A stretch of 64,000 nt of DNA, taken from contig NZ_FSRB01000002.1 in assembly GCF_900129635.1 (NCBI RefSeq), positions 1,144,727-1,208,726 of the forward strand, in the 5' to 3' direction. Shown here in pieces: positions 27,903-36,104 of this stretch (position 1 is its first letter; each line of letters starts with the position of its first letter). The notes beneath the pieces were generated by a model. That model was not told where the DNA came from and did no database searches. It worked only from the letters and a program-made list of their open reading frames with translations. Source of the stretch: Singulisphaera sp. GP187 (lineage in GTDB: Bacteria; Planctomycetota; Planctomycetia; Isosphaerales; Isosphaeraceae). Made by a program: the position numbers and the translations under genes.

Positions 27903-28215
27903 ATGCCCTCGCTTGTACGCTTTGAGCTTTGAGCTGGCGTGCGGAGGATGAGGGGCCTCTCCCTGCTCGGGGGCGAATCCTGGTGGGCCGTGCCTACCCG
28001 ACAAATTGGGGGATCCCCTGCGCGCGTTCTCCAACGCCTCGATTCGGGTTGACCCCCCTGAGGTTCTCCCCTACCATCCCGGCGCGGGGGAGGGCCTTCC
28101 CTTCTCCTTATCCTGAATGAGTGGGCTTCGCTCGAGCGATTGACGAAGGCGTTTCGACGCTCCTCCCGACTCATTCGGATTCGTTCCCCTTTCTCCTTGC
28201 GCGGAATGCGAGCCC
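27903..28215. other. Intergenic region with repeat trace
   Basis: About 310 bases. It holds a diverged copy of the dispersed palindrome near 27980 and a short GGGGGATCCCC palindrome near 28009. No credible gene. Confidence 0.35.
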
Positions 28216-28836
28216 ATGCGCACTGCGATAGCTTTCGCGGCGGCCCTTTCGATCGTGGTGGCCGCCGTCTGGCTGACGGTCGAGACCAGGCGCAATCGCT
28301 TGGTCTGGGATCACTTCGATGTCGTCAAGAGGGGCGTCCTCTACCGGAGCGGACAGCTCAACGGGGACCAGCTTCAGGCCGCCGTCAAGCGATACGGGAT
28401 CAAGACGGTCGTCAGCTTCCAGATCCCCGGCAAGGAGGTCTATTCCGAGCGTGACCTCGCGCGGTGGATGGGCATCGACTTCATGAACTTGCCGATGCCG
28501 GGAGACGGCTCGGGCCAGGAGTTCCAGTTCCGCGAAGTCCTCAAGGCCTGCGACGATCCCGCGCGGCGCCCGGTGTTGATCCACTGCGCCCGCGGCACCT
28601 GCCGCACAGGCGCCGCGACGGCGCTTTATCGGTTCGAGCGTGACGGCTGGACGGTCGAGGATGTGGTGGCCGAGATGAAGCGGCAGACCTATCGCGAAGG
28701 TTGGCTTCCGGGTTATGTCTTCGGCATGGTCCGTAACCGCCCAGGTCAGGAGATCTTCCAACCGGCGGTGGCGTTGGATCGCAACCTTCCGAGTGGTAGT
28801 GGTGAGGCACAGCAGGAGACGATCCATGTCCGTTGA
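28216..28836 (+). CDS. Membrane-anchored dual-specificity/tyrosine phosphatase-like protein
   Basis: A 206-residue protein with one N-terminal hydrophobic segment (about 3-22) and a phosphatase domain. VLIHCARGTCRTG holds the CX5R active-site loop. GVLYRSGQLNGDQL and RYGIKTVVSFQ match the start of the dual-specificity/atypical tyrosine phosphatase fold. Its 3' end overlaps the next gene by 11 bases, so the two are translated together. A role in dephosphorylating a lipid-linked or protein substrate at the membrane is inferred. Confidence 0.82.
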   Translation: MRTAIAFAAALSIVVAAVWLTVETRRNRLVWDHFDVVKRGVLYRSGQLNGDQLQAAVKRYGIKTVVSFQIPGKEVYSERDLARWMGIDFMNLPMPGDGSGQEFQFREVLKACDDPARRPVLIHCARGTCRTGAATALYRFERDGWTVEDVVAEMKRQTYREGWLPGYVFGMVRNRPGQEIFQPAVALDRNLPSGSGEAQQETIHVR

Positions 28837-30439
28837 ACCCGTCGTCGACGTTCCCGCCCCTGATGAGCGGAGCCTTCAGCAGCGACAGATGACGGAGCTC
28901 TGGGCCTGGGCACTCGTGCTGACAGTGGCGGCCGGGTTCATCCTGGTTGGCGGAGGTCGCCAGGACCTCGGTCCGATCGAGGCGCGGCTCGGGATCGCGG
29001 CCGGCGAGCCGTTCGGCCCGCTCGGTTTCACCTTTGGCGGCTGGGAGCCGAGCCTCTGGCCGGGCGAGGTGGTTCCGAGCCAGCTCTGGGGGTGGGGTGA
29101 AGAGGGGCGGATCACGTCCGCCTCGGTGCGCTGGCCGGCGGCGATCGCGGGACTCTTGGCGGGCCTGATCCTCACCCGACGCGTGATGGCGACGTTGGGG
29201 ATGCGCGCGGCGATCCTGACGATGTTGTGCTGGTCGGGCTCGGTCGCCTTGATGGACCGATCGGCGGGGACCGGGCTCGCCTTGATCTCGGGTCTGGCGA
29301 TTGTGGCGACCCTCGACCGGATCCTGGGCCGCGGTTCCGGCTGGGTGGCCGGGCTCTGGGCGGCGTTGGCCTTCCTGTGCGGAGGCTGGCCGCCGCTCGC
29401 CTTGATTGGGCTGGCCACCATCGTGCTGGGAAGGCGGGAGACCGGCCTGAGCGTGGGGCTGCTCGTTCCGCCCATCCTGGCGGCCGTGGCCTGGTCGGTC
29501 TGGGCCTTGAACGTGATGTCGACCGAGGCCTGGGCCGCGGCGCTGGCGCTTCCCTTGACTCAGAAGACGGCCTGGTTTTTGCCCGTTACGGTTTTTGCCC
29601 TGGGGCTTCCCTGGAGCCCGTTCGTGGCGCTGGTGGCGAGTCGCTCGGTCCGTGACGGTTGGTCGGCGCCGGGACGTCTCCTCATCATGGGCTGGCTGCA
29701 AGTGGCAGGCGCCTGCGTGTTGGCGGGGACCGTGGTGCCGGGCCTGGCCTTGGCCGCCGGTCTGCCGGCCCTGGCCGGCCTCGCCGTGGTCGCCGCCGCC
29801 TGCTGCGACCGGTTCTGGAGCGGAACGGTTTCCGCGGTCACGCACCGCCGCGCCTTGGGGCTCGCGGTCACGATCGCCCTGCTCTGGATCGTCCCGATCG
29901 TGGTGGGGGGGATCTACCTCGGGAGCGCTGTTTCTTATTATCGGGGGCTAGCGATCCTCTTGATCGTTCTCGCCGTGCCGGTCGCGGGGCTCTGCTACAA
30001 AGCGGTCACTCTGTCCGACCCGCGTCGCGCACTCATCATGGTGGCCCTGGTGACCGTCTGCCTCAAGTTCGCCCACATGGGCTATTACGCCCCTGAATGG
30101 AATTACCGCCGGAGCCAAGGCCCCTGGGGCCGGGCCATCGGCCAGTGGATTCCCCCGAATTGGCCTGTCTACATCACCCACGCCTGGTCGCCCGACCTCG
30201 CGTTCTCGATCGGTCGACCGGTCAGGCAACTCGCCTCTCCGAAGCTCCTGACGTTTCTGAAGGACAAGCCCACGAACCACGTCCTCTTGCTCGATTCCGA
30301 GTTCGAGAACTGGCCGGCCGATGCCCCTGCCTTGGTGAAGGTCGCCTCGTTCCAGGACGAGTACGGCGGCACCCGGGTCCTGGCCCGAACCGCCGGGGAA
30401 TTCTCCTGGCGAATCGCCCGCCAAAGTCCGGTGAAATAG
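28826..30439 (+). CDS. Multi-pass membrane glycosyltransferase-like protein
   Basis: A 537-residue protein with about eleven hydrophobic segments up to residue 415. A soluble C-terminal part follows (IPPNWPVYITHAWSPDLAFS). The first loop, GRQDLGPIEARLGIAAGEP, resembles the 'E.R' acceptor loop of ArnT/GT83 enzymes, which move polyprenyl-linked sugars. AGCAGGAG precedes the ATG at 28826, 11 bases inside the phosphatase gene. The pair may serve one envelope glycan step: sugar transfer and removal of a phosphate. That link is inference. Confidence 0.75.
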   Translation: MSVEPVVDVPAPDERSLQQRQMTELWAWALVLTVAAGFILVGGGRQDLGPIEARLGIAAGEPFGPLGFTFGGWEPSLWPGEVVPSQLWGWGEEGRITSASVRWPAAIAGLLAGLILTRRVMATLGMRAAILTMLCWSGSVALMDRSAGTGLALISGLAIVATLDRILGRGSGWVAGLWAALAFLCGGWPPLALIGLATIVLGRRETGLSVGLLVPPILAAVAWSVWALNVMSTEAWAAALALPLTQKTAWFLPVTVFALGLPWSPFVALVASRSVRDGWSAPGRLLIMGWLQVAGACVLAGTVVPGLALAAGLPALAGLAVVAAACCDRFWSGTVSAVTHRRALGLAVTIALLWIVPIVVGGIYLGSAVSYYRGLAILLIVLAVPVAGLCYKAVTLSDPRRALIMVALVTVCLKFAHMGYYAPEWNYRRSQGPWGRAIGQWIPPNWPVYITHAWSPDLAFSIGRPVRQLASPKLLTFLKDKPTNHVLLLDSEFENWPADAPALVKVASFQDEYGGTRVLARTAGEFSWRIARQSPVK

Positions 30440-30539
30440 AAGATTTGCAGCCAATGTAGCAAATCGGGGTCCTGGGCGGCTTGAATCCCTCGGCTTGGAA
30501 AACGAGTGGGATTGGCGGCTTCCGGCCGACCTTTTGCTT

Positions 30540-30579
30540 GAGGAGATTCCGCAACATGGCGGAATCTCCTCTTTTTTTT
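30540..30579 (+). terminator. Rho-independent terminator
   Basis: A perfect 13-bp stem, GAGGAGATTCCGC with GCGGAATCTCCTC, a 6-base loop and T8. It ends the phosphatase/glycosyltransferase operon. The rest of the 30440-30795 gap shows nothing else I can name. Confidence 0.9.
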
Positions 30580-30795
30580 GAGGAAAGCGAAGAACGAAGT
30601 CACCAGACGCGGATTGCGCCGTATGGTTGTGGTGCATGGCACGCACGGCGTGATATCATGCAAGCGAATTCGTAAAGGTGACCCGTGATTCTCGCCTTGC
30701 CGGAAGGCCTGCGGAGAATTGAAAATCAGAGATAAAGGCGACCCGAATCGTTCCGTGAGGGGCTGACTTAGAGATCACAGAGAGGGTTCACCACG

Positions 30796-31710
30796 ATGCT
30801 TGGTAAATTGAAAGATATGTTCGGGTCGTTGAAGCCAAGCGGGGCGGCTCAGTCGGGGGGAGCCACGCGCCGAGCCCGGGTGAACCTTCAGCGTCGATTC
30901 ACCCTGGTCGCGCTGACCGGGCAAGGGAGCATGTCGCGGGTCCATCGCGCGGTGGATAATCAGACCGGTCGGGTCGTCTGTTTGAAGATCCAGATCCCCG
31001 AGAAGAACGAGGCCGCCGCGGCTCGTTCGGCGAAGGCGACGCGGCCGCCTGAAGGGGAGATCAGCAGCCAGGTGATCCATCCCCACGTGGTCAAGACCTA
31101 CGACTACGGCCAGTCGACCAAGGGCGAGCACTTCCTCGCGATGGAGTTCATCGAGGGAGTCAGCCTCAAGTTCGTGCGGGAGTTGCACTCGACCAACCTT
31201 GGGGAGAAGCTCGAACTGCTCGCCCAGGCCGCCGAAGGCTTGGCCGCGGTTCACGCCCACGGCTTCATCCACCATGACATCGGCCCGCAGAACTTTCTGG
31301 TCGACCGTGACCAGCGGGTGAAGCTGATCGATTTCGGACTGGCGGTCCCGAATACGGCCTTGTTCAATCGGCCGGGCAACCGGACCGGCACGCTGCAATA
31401 CATGGCCCCCGAGCTGATCCGCCGCGAGGCAACCGACGAGCGTCTCGATATCTTCTCGTTCGGTGCCCTGGCCTTCGAGCTGCTGACCGATCGGCTCCCG
31501 TACGACGCTGGCCACAACAACTCGATGGCGATGCTCCTGCAACGGATCAATACCGAGCCGCTCGACCCGGCGATCGCCAACCCTCGGCTTCCGTCCGAGC
31601 TGACCGACCTGATCCGCAAGCTGATCGCCCGCCGAAAAGCGGATCGCTGGCCGTCGATGGCCAACCTCGCCGATGCCTTCCGCTCGATCGCGGTCGGAGC
31701 CCCGGTCTGA
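30796..31710 (+). CDS. Serine/threonine protein kinase with altered catalytic loop
   Basis: A 304-residue cytoplasmic kinase-fold protein. The Gly-rich loop is TGQGSMSRVH (41-50), the ATP-binding Lys is Lys64 (VCLKIQ), and the metal-binding DFG is at 179-181. The catalytic loop reads HHDIGPQN (159-166): Asp161 and Asn166 are kept, but the Lys normally two residues after Asp is Gly163. The activation segment and GTLQYMAPE follow, then the usual C lobe. There is no membrane segment or sensor domain. It may be a weak kinase or a scaffold. Confidence 0.88.
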   Translation: MLGKLKDMFGSLKPSGAAQSGGATRRARVNLQRRFTLVALTGQGSMSRVHRAVDNQTGRVVCLKIQIPEKNEAAAARSAKATRPPEGEISSQVIHPHVVKTYDYGQSTKGEHFLAMEFIEGVSLKFVRELHSTNLGEKLELLAQAAEGLAAVHAHGFIHHDIGPQNFLVDRDQRVKLIDFGLAVPNTALFNRPGNRTGTLQYMAPELIRREATDERLDIFSFGALAFELLTDRLPYDAGHNNSMAMLLQRINTEPLDPAIANPRLPSELTDLIRKLIARRKADRWPSMANLADAFRSIAVGAPV

Positions 31711-31757
31711 GAGTCTGTCTCAGAAGGTCAGTCTGAACCGGGCAATCAGGGGTGTTT

Positions 31758-31827
31758 GGGTGCCACGCGGTTCCGTACTCGGAACCCGTGCCCCCAGGCC
31801 AAGGCATTCCCGCATGGGTTCCGAGTA
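31758..31827. repeat. Palindromic hairpin element, left part of a copy split by the IS
   Basis: The left arm is 31758-31790 (GGGTGCCACGCGGTTCCGTA, then CTCGGAACCCGTG). The right arm begins at 31813 (CATGGGTTCCGAGTA) and is cut at 31827 by the insertion sequence; it resumes at 33271. Joined across the IS, the arms pair with only a few mismatches, and the layout matches the intact element at 9103-9183. Confidence 0.7.
31824..31827. repeat. Target-site duplication, left copy
   Basis: AGTA directly before the left IS end, repeated at 33271-33274 directly after the right end. Removing the IS and one copy restores CCGAGTATGG, which completes the hairpin arm. Confidence 0.75.
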
Positions 31828-31833
31828 TGTCAC

Positions 31834-31936
31834 GCGACAGTAAGTTAGGCCGCGCAATCGCGACACGAAGTTTGTCCGCGCAATCGCGACAGTAAGTTAG
31901 GCCGCGCAATCGCGACACGAAGTTTGTCCGCGAATC
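31834..31936. repeat. 52-bp tandem duplication in the left IS end
   Basis: The unit starting GCGACAGTAAGTTAGG and ending TTTGTCCGCGCAATC occurs at 31834-31885 and again at 31886-31936, where it is one base shorter. The right end has one copy only. It probably duplicates a transposase-binding site. Confidence 0.75.
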
Positions 31937-31993
31937 GGTATGGCTTTACAGTAGAGACTCGTTCTTTCGCCCGTCGTCCGTGGAGAACGGCTC

Positions 31994-33200
31994 ATGCCAC
32001 GCCACGTCCCCCTTCCCATTCGTCAAACCATCTGGAATCGCTTCCAGGATGGACAGGATGTTCGGACCATCGCCAAGGATTTGGGCCTCTCCTTACGCAC
32101 CGTTCGGCGGTTGTTTCAACGTTTCCGTTCCGAGAACGCCGATCCGCTGGCCACGTCCTACGACCGTTGTGGAGTCGCGACACCTAAGCCCATCGAGACC
32201 CTTGTACAAGCCGTGCTGGAGCTTCGCCGCGAGCACCCAACCTGGGGGGCGGGGTTGATCCGCGTGATGTTACGTCGCAACGGTCTCGACGGACCGCTCC
32301 CCGCCACTCGGACTCTTCAACGGTGGCTCCTCCGAGCCGACCTCGCGCCCGCCCCGCCGGGACGGCGGCCCTCGAGCGATACTCTACGGGCTGCCAGGCC
32401 TCATGAGGTCTGGCAGATGGACGCCGCCGAACTCGTTCCGCTCCAGACCGGGCAGCGAGTTTGCTGGTTAAGAATCGTTGACGAGTGCAGTGGCGCAGTC
32501 CTTTGGACCGAGGTTTTCCCCCCCGGCCCGCTGGAACCAGGTCTCGCCCGCGTCGACCCAGGATCAACTCCGCCTGGCCTTCGCCCGCTGGAGCCGACCC
32601 GATCGGATCCGGGTCGACAATGGGACGCCGTGGGGTTCGGCGCGGGGCGACCTGCCGACGGACCTCGGACTGTGGCTGGCCGGGATAGAGGTCGGTATCG
32701 ACTACAACCCTCCGGCAACCCCCCAGGACAATGGGGTGGTTGAGCGGTCCCAAGGGACGGCCAAGCGGTGGGCGGAACCGCAGGCCTGCGCGACCCCGGA
32801 AGAGTTGCGGGAACGCCTGAAGATTATGGACGACATTCAGCGTGGCGAGTATCCCAGCGTGAAGGGCCGGAGCCGATTGGAAGCGTACCCCGAGTTGGCG
32901 AGCTCCGGTCGCGAATTTACACCGGCGTGGGAGCGGGACAACTGGAGTCTGGAATCGGTCAATAGGCACCTGGCCAACTCCACAGGTCGACGATGGGCAG
33001 GAGCAACTGGATACATTTCCGTATACAATAGAAATCTTTACATCGGAATTCTCGACAAAAATAAGCATGTTTATGTGAATTTTGACCCCTTGGCTTGTGA
33101 GTGGGTAATCGCGGACACCGAGGGGCGACAGTTGAGCCGGCAAGTGGCGTCCGAGATTAGTCGCGAGCGGATCATGGGATTAGCGGTGACGAACAAGTAG
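31994..33200 (+). pseudogene. IS transposase split by a +1 frame change
   Basis: The first frame starts at ATG 31994 with a helix-turn-helix (VRTIAKDLGLSLRTVRRLFQ) and reaches the first catalytic Asp in VWQMDAAELVP. After WTEVF it runs into a C7 tract at 32518-32524. The sensible sequence continues in the +1 frame, SPPARWNQVSPA, to 33200. That part carries RVDNGTPWG (second Asp) and NGVVERSQGTAKRW (Glu). Neither frame alone has the whole triad. Either a base was lost or gained in the C run, or ribosomes shift by +1 there. The last 60 codons are AT-richer than the rest. Confidence 0.8.
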
Positions 33201-33270
33201 GTGTCAAACGAACAGGTTGCGGACAAACTTCGTGTCGCGATTGCGCGGCCTAACTTACTGTCGCGTGACA

Positions 33271-33293
33271 AGTATGGAACCGCATGGCACCCG
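33271..33293. repeat. Right remainder of the split hairpin element, with right target duplication
   Basis: AGTA at 33271-33274 is the second copy of the target duplication. TGGAACCGCATGGCACCC then completes the right arm of the element whose left part is at 31758-31827. Confidence 0.7.
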
Positions 33294-33430
33294 GAGAAGA
33301 CCCAAAAGCTTCGGTGGGATTCGCCTTCCGGGACAGACTCTGAGCGGAGTGAGGAACAAAGACCCGTACGACCTCACCTCCCGCCGAGTGGGAGGGAGGT
33401 GGGGTGGCAAAGGACCTCGCTGGCCTCCGA

Positions 33431-34381
33431 TCAAGCCCGGCGGGTGGCCCGCACCACGCGTGGGTGGTTGGCGTGGTCGCGAATGGTGGGGGCGAGGGTG
33501 AACTCGGGTTGAGCGGCGATCAGGTCGCGCACCGCCTTTTCCTGGTCCGAGCCGATTTCCAGGATCAGGTGCCCGCCCGGTTTCAGAAGGCAAACCGCTT
33601 CGGCGATCAAGGGGGCCACGACCCGGAGGCCGTCCGCTCCGCCGTCGAGCGCGGTATGCGGTTCGTAGAGGCGCACTCCCGGCTCGAGGGTCGGGATCAC
33701 GTCGGTCGGGATGTAGGGAGGGTTCGACAGGATGACGTCGAACGGTGCGTCCCCGGCGACCGGTCCCAGGCGATCACCTTGGCGGAACTCGATGCGATCG
33801 GTGAGGCCGAGCTTCTTGGCGTTCGACTCGGCGACGGCGAGCGCCTCGGGGCTGAGGTCGATGGCCACGAACCGCGCTGTCTTGTGCTGATGGACGCAAG
33901 CGAGGGCGAGGCAGCCCGAGCCGGTGCCGACGTCGACGGCCCGAGGCGCTTCGAGCGGTTTGGTCAGATTGAGGAACTCCACGACCACGAACTCGGAGTC
34001 GGGCCGGGGAATCAGCACGGCGGGAGAGACGGCCATCGCCAGCGAGTAGAATTCCTTGCGGCCGACCAGGTAGGCCACCGGCATCCCCTCGGCGCGGCGG
34101 CGGACGAGGTCGCGGAACTCGGCGCGCGGCTGCTCGCCGATGATTTTTTCAAAGTCGGTGTAGAGCTTGACCCGTTCCCAGGTCAGGACCTTGGCGAGAA
34201 GCACCTCGGCGTCGAGTCGAGGACTCTCGGCCCCCTTCCGTTTCAGGAAGTCGGTGGTCCAGGTCAGGAGTCGACCGACCGTCCAGCTCTCGCTCGAGTC
34301 GGGAGCGGCCGCCTGTGCCGGCACAGGCTCTGGGGCATTTGGCATGGAACGAGTCCGCGACGCATCCGTGTCTCTGGGCAT
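33431..34381 (-). CDS. prmC: Peptide chain release factor N5-glutamine methyltransferase
   Basis: A 316-residue methyltransferase that modifies the Gln of the GGQ motif in release factors. The N-terminal helical domain starts near VGRLLTWTTDFLKRKG. AVDVGTGSGCLALA is the SAM-binding loop, and ILSNPPYIPTDV holds the NPPY motif that grips the Gln. It begins 6 bases after the stop of prfA, the normal partner gene. An in-frame ATG 12 codons later is also possible, since the first residues are unconserved. Confidence 0.95.
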   Translation of the reverse strand: MPRDTDASRTRSMPNAPEPVPAQAAAPDSSESWTVGRLLTWTTDFLKRKGAESPRLDAEVLLAKVLTWERVKLYTDFEKIIGEQPRAEFRDLVRRRAEGMPVAYLVGRKEFYSLAMAVSPAVLIPRPDSEFVVVEFLNLTKPLEAPRAVDVGTGSGCLALACVHQHKTARFVAIDLSPEALAVAESNAKKLGLTDRIEFRQGDRLGPVAGDAPFDVILSNPPYIPTDVIPTLEPGVRLYEPHTALDGGADGLRVVAPLIAEAVCLLKPGGHLILEIGSDQEKAVRDLIAAQPEFTLAPTIRDHANHPRVVRATRRA

Positions 34382-34387
34382 CGTGAG

Positions 34388-35455
34388 TTATACCTCGCCG
34401 AGCTGCTCGCGGCGGTCATGGTCGATCAGGGCCGTGGTCAGCGGGGCGAGGTCGCCTTGCATCACGCGGTCGAGATTGTGCATGGTCAGGCCGATGCGGT
34501 GGTCGGTCACGCGATTCTGGGGGAAGTTGTAGGTCCGGATCCGTTGCGACCGATCTCCCGAGCCGATCAAGGTCCGCCTCGCCTCGGCGCGTTCGGATCG
34601 TGCCTTCTCCTCGACCTGGTCGTAGAGTCGGCTCCGAAGGATTCGCATGGCCTTCGCTTTATTCTTGTGCTGGCTCCGCTCGTCGCGGCAGTTCACGACG
34701 ATGCCGCTCGGCAGGTGCGTGATCCGAACCCCACTCTCGGTCTTGTTCTGGTGCTGACCGCCCGGCCCCCCCGCGCGCATCACGTCGATATTGAGGTCTT
34801 CGGTCCGGATCACGATCTCGACTTCCTCGGGCTCGGGCAAGATTGCCACGGTCGCCGCCGAGGTATGAATCCGTCCCTGCGTCTCGGTGACGGGGACCCG
34901 CTGCACGCGATGCCCGCCGCTCTCGAACTGGAGGTAGCGGAACGCCCCCTCCCCCGAGATGCTGAAGGAGACTTCGCGATAGCCGCCGAGCTCGGTGGTC
35001 ACCATATCCAACGGTTCGAAGGTCCAGTGCATCTGGTCGGCGAATCGCTGGTACATCTCCCGCAAGTCGCGCGCGAACAGGGCCGCTTCGTCCCCCCCGG
35101 CGCCCGCGCGAATCTCGACGATCAGGCCGGGGCGGTCAACGCCTGCCTGCTTGTCGTAGATCAGGTCGCGGAGGGTTTCCCCTTGCTCGTTATGCCGGGT
35201 CCGCAGCGACTCGAGCTCGGCCTCGGCATAGGCACGCATCTCGAAGTCGGGTTCAGCCGCGCAGAGCGCCTCCGCCTCGCTGATCTGCTTGCCGAGCTCC
35301 AGGTAACGGCCGTAGGGGAGGGCCACCTTGGCCAGGGCACTCCGTTCCTTGGCCATCGCCGTGAGCCGAGAGACGTCGGAGGTCAGCGCGGGATCGAGGA
35401 GCGCGGCTTCCAGCTCGAGAAAACGCAGGTAGTCGGACTGCAACTTGTCGAACAC
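34388..35455 (-). CDS. prfA: Peptide chain release factor 1
   Basis: A 355-residue factor that ends translation at UAA and UAG. RAGGPGGQHQNKTESGVRITH holds the GGQ loop. EIRAGAGGDEAALFARDL and SGGHRVQRVPVTETQGRIHTS are normal RF1 blocks. The start is a GTG at 35455 (protein MFDKLQSDYLRF), with GAGGTCC before it. It is the second gene of rpmE-prfA-prmC, a gene order kept in many bacteria. Confidence 0.96.
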   Translation of the reverse strand: MFDKLQSDYLRFLELEAALLDPALTSDVSRLTAMAKERSALAKVALPYGRYLELGKQISEAEALCAAEPDFEMRAYAEAELESLRTRHNEQGETLRDLIYDKQAGVDRPGLIVEIRAGAGGDEAALFARDLREMYQRFADQMHWTFEPLDMVTTELGGYREVSFSISGEGAFRYLQFESGGHRVQRVPVTETQGRIHTSAATVAILPEPEEVEIVIRTEDLNIDVMRAGGPGGQHQNKTESGVRITHLPSGIVVNCRDERSQHKNKAKAMRILRSRLYDQVEEKARSERAEARRTLIGSGDRSQRIRTYNFPQNRVTDHRIGLTMHNLDRVMQGDLAPLTTALIDHDRREQLGEV

Positions 35456-35697
35456 TCAGGACCTCGCAGAATCAAAGCGGCTTGCGGCCGCGACGGTCCA
35501 TGGACGATTCGGTCAAAGCGAAAGTGAAGTCGAGAAGAAAGGCCCGTCCATCAAAACCCGACGTGATTTAACCCGGCTCCGCGCCGTGGGACCACGGACG
35601 GGAAGAGCCGGTTCAATCAACGACCGACGGCCCGACGAGGCAGCAACTGCGATGAGTGCCGCCCGGCGGGCCGTACCACGAAAGTCAGGGCTGGAAA

Positions 35698-35949
35698 CTA
35701 GGCCTTGGCCGTTGCCTCGACCGCGGCGGCTTCCTTCTTGGCCTTGCCGTAGGTCCCCTGGAACTTCTTGTTGAACTTGTCGACCCGGCCCGCAGCGTCG
35801 ACGAACTTCACCGAGCCGGTGTAGTAGGGGTGGCACTTCGAGCAGACTTCGACCGCAATCTTGGGCTTGGTGCTTCGCGTCTTGAACGTGTTGCCGCAGC
35901 CACAGGTCACGTCGCAGTCTTGGTAATTCGGATGAATGCTGTCTTTCAT
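35698..35949 (-). CDS. rpmE: 50S ribosomal protein bL31
   Basis: An 83-residue ribosomal protein: MKDSIHPNYQDCDVTCGCGN, then CSKCHPYYTG. Four Cys in CGCG and CSKC make it the zinc-binding form. KFVDAAGRVDKFNKKF is the usual end of the domain. A short Ala/Glu/Lys tail (KKEAAAVEATAKA) follows. It heads the rpmE-prfA-prmC cluster, with 242 bases before prfA. Confidence 0.96.
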   Translation of the reverse strand: MKDSIHPNYQDCDVTCGCGNTFKTRSTKPKIAVEVCSKCHPYYTGSVKFVDAAGRVDKFNKKFQGTYGKAKKEAAAVEATAKA

Positions 35950-36104
35950 GTTTTGATCCAATCTATGCGGGCTCCACCCATGGGTGGGTGGATCGTCTCG
36001 CCACTCAAGAAAACCAACCGGGGCTGCCGCCCAGTTCGACCCAGAGATTGTAGCAAACTCAACGATTGTGGGCGAGGAGGGAACGATTCCTTTTTTGGGT
36101 TCGC

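Larger units (their letters stand above)
31828..33270 (+). mobile_element. 1443-bp insertion sequence with DDE transposase (IS481-like)
   Basis: The terminal inverted repeats start TGTCACGCGACAGTAAG at 31828 and end CTTACTGTCGCGTGACA at 33270. The match extends about 50 bases inward (through GGCCGCGCAATCGCGACACG and GAAGTTTGTCCGC). A 4-bp AGTA duplication flanks it. It carries one transposase gene read in two frames. A helix-turn-helix followed by an rve-type catalytic core and TG...CA ends suggests IS481 or a close relative. The family assignment is tentative. Confidence 0.85.

Noticed and set aside
32511..32530. Programmed -1 frameshifting of the transposase
   Set aside because: The downstream coding frame is +1 relative to the upstream one, so a -1 slip would give the wrong frame. 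Only +1 (or -2) slippage or an indel fits.
33404..35527. A 707-codon open frame on the plus strand opposite prmC and prfA
   Set aside because: It is antisense to two conserved genes and has no ribosome site or domain.
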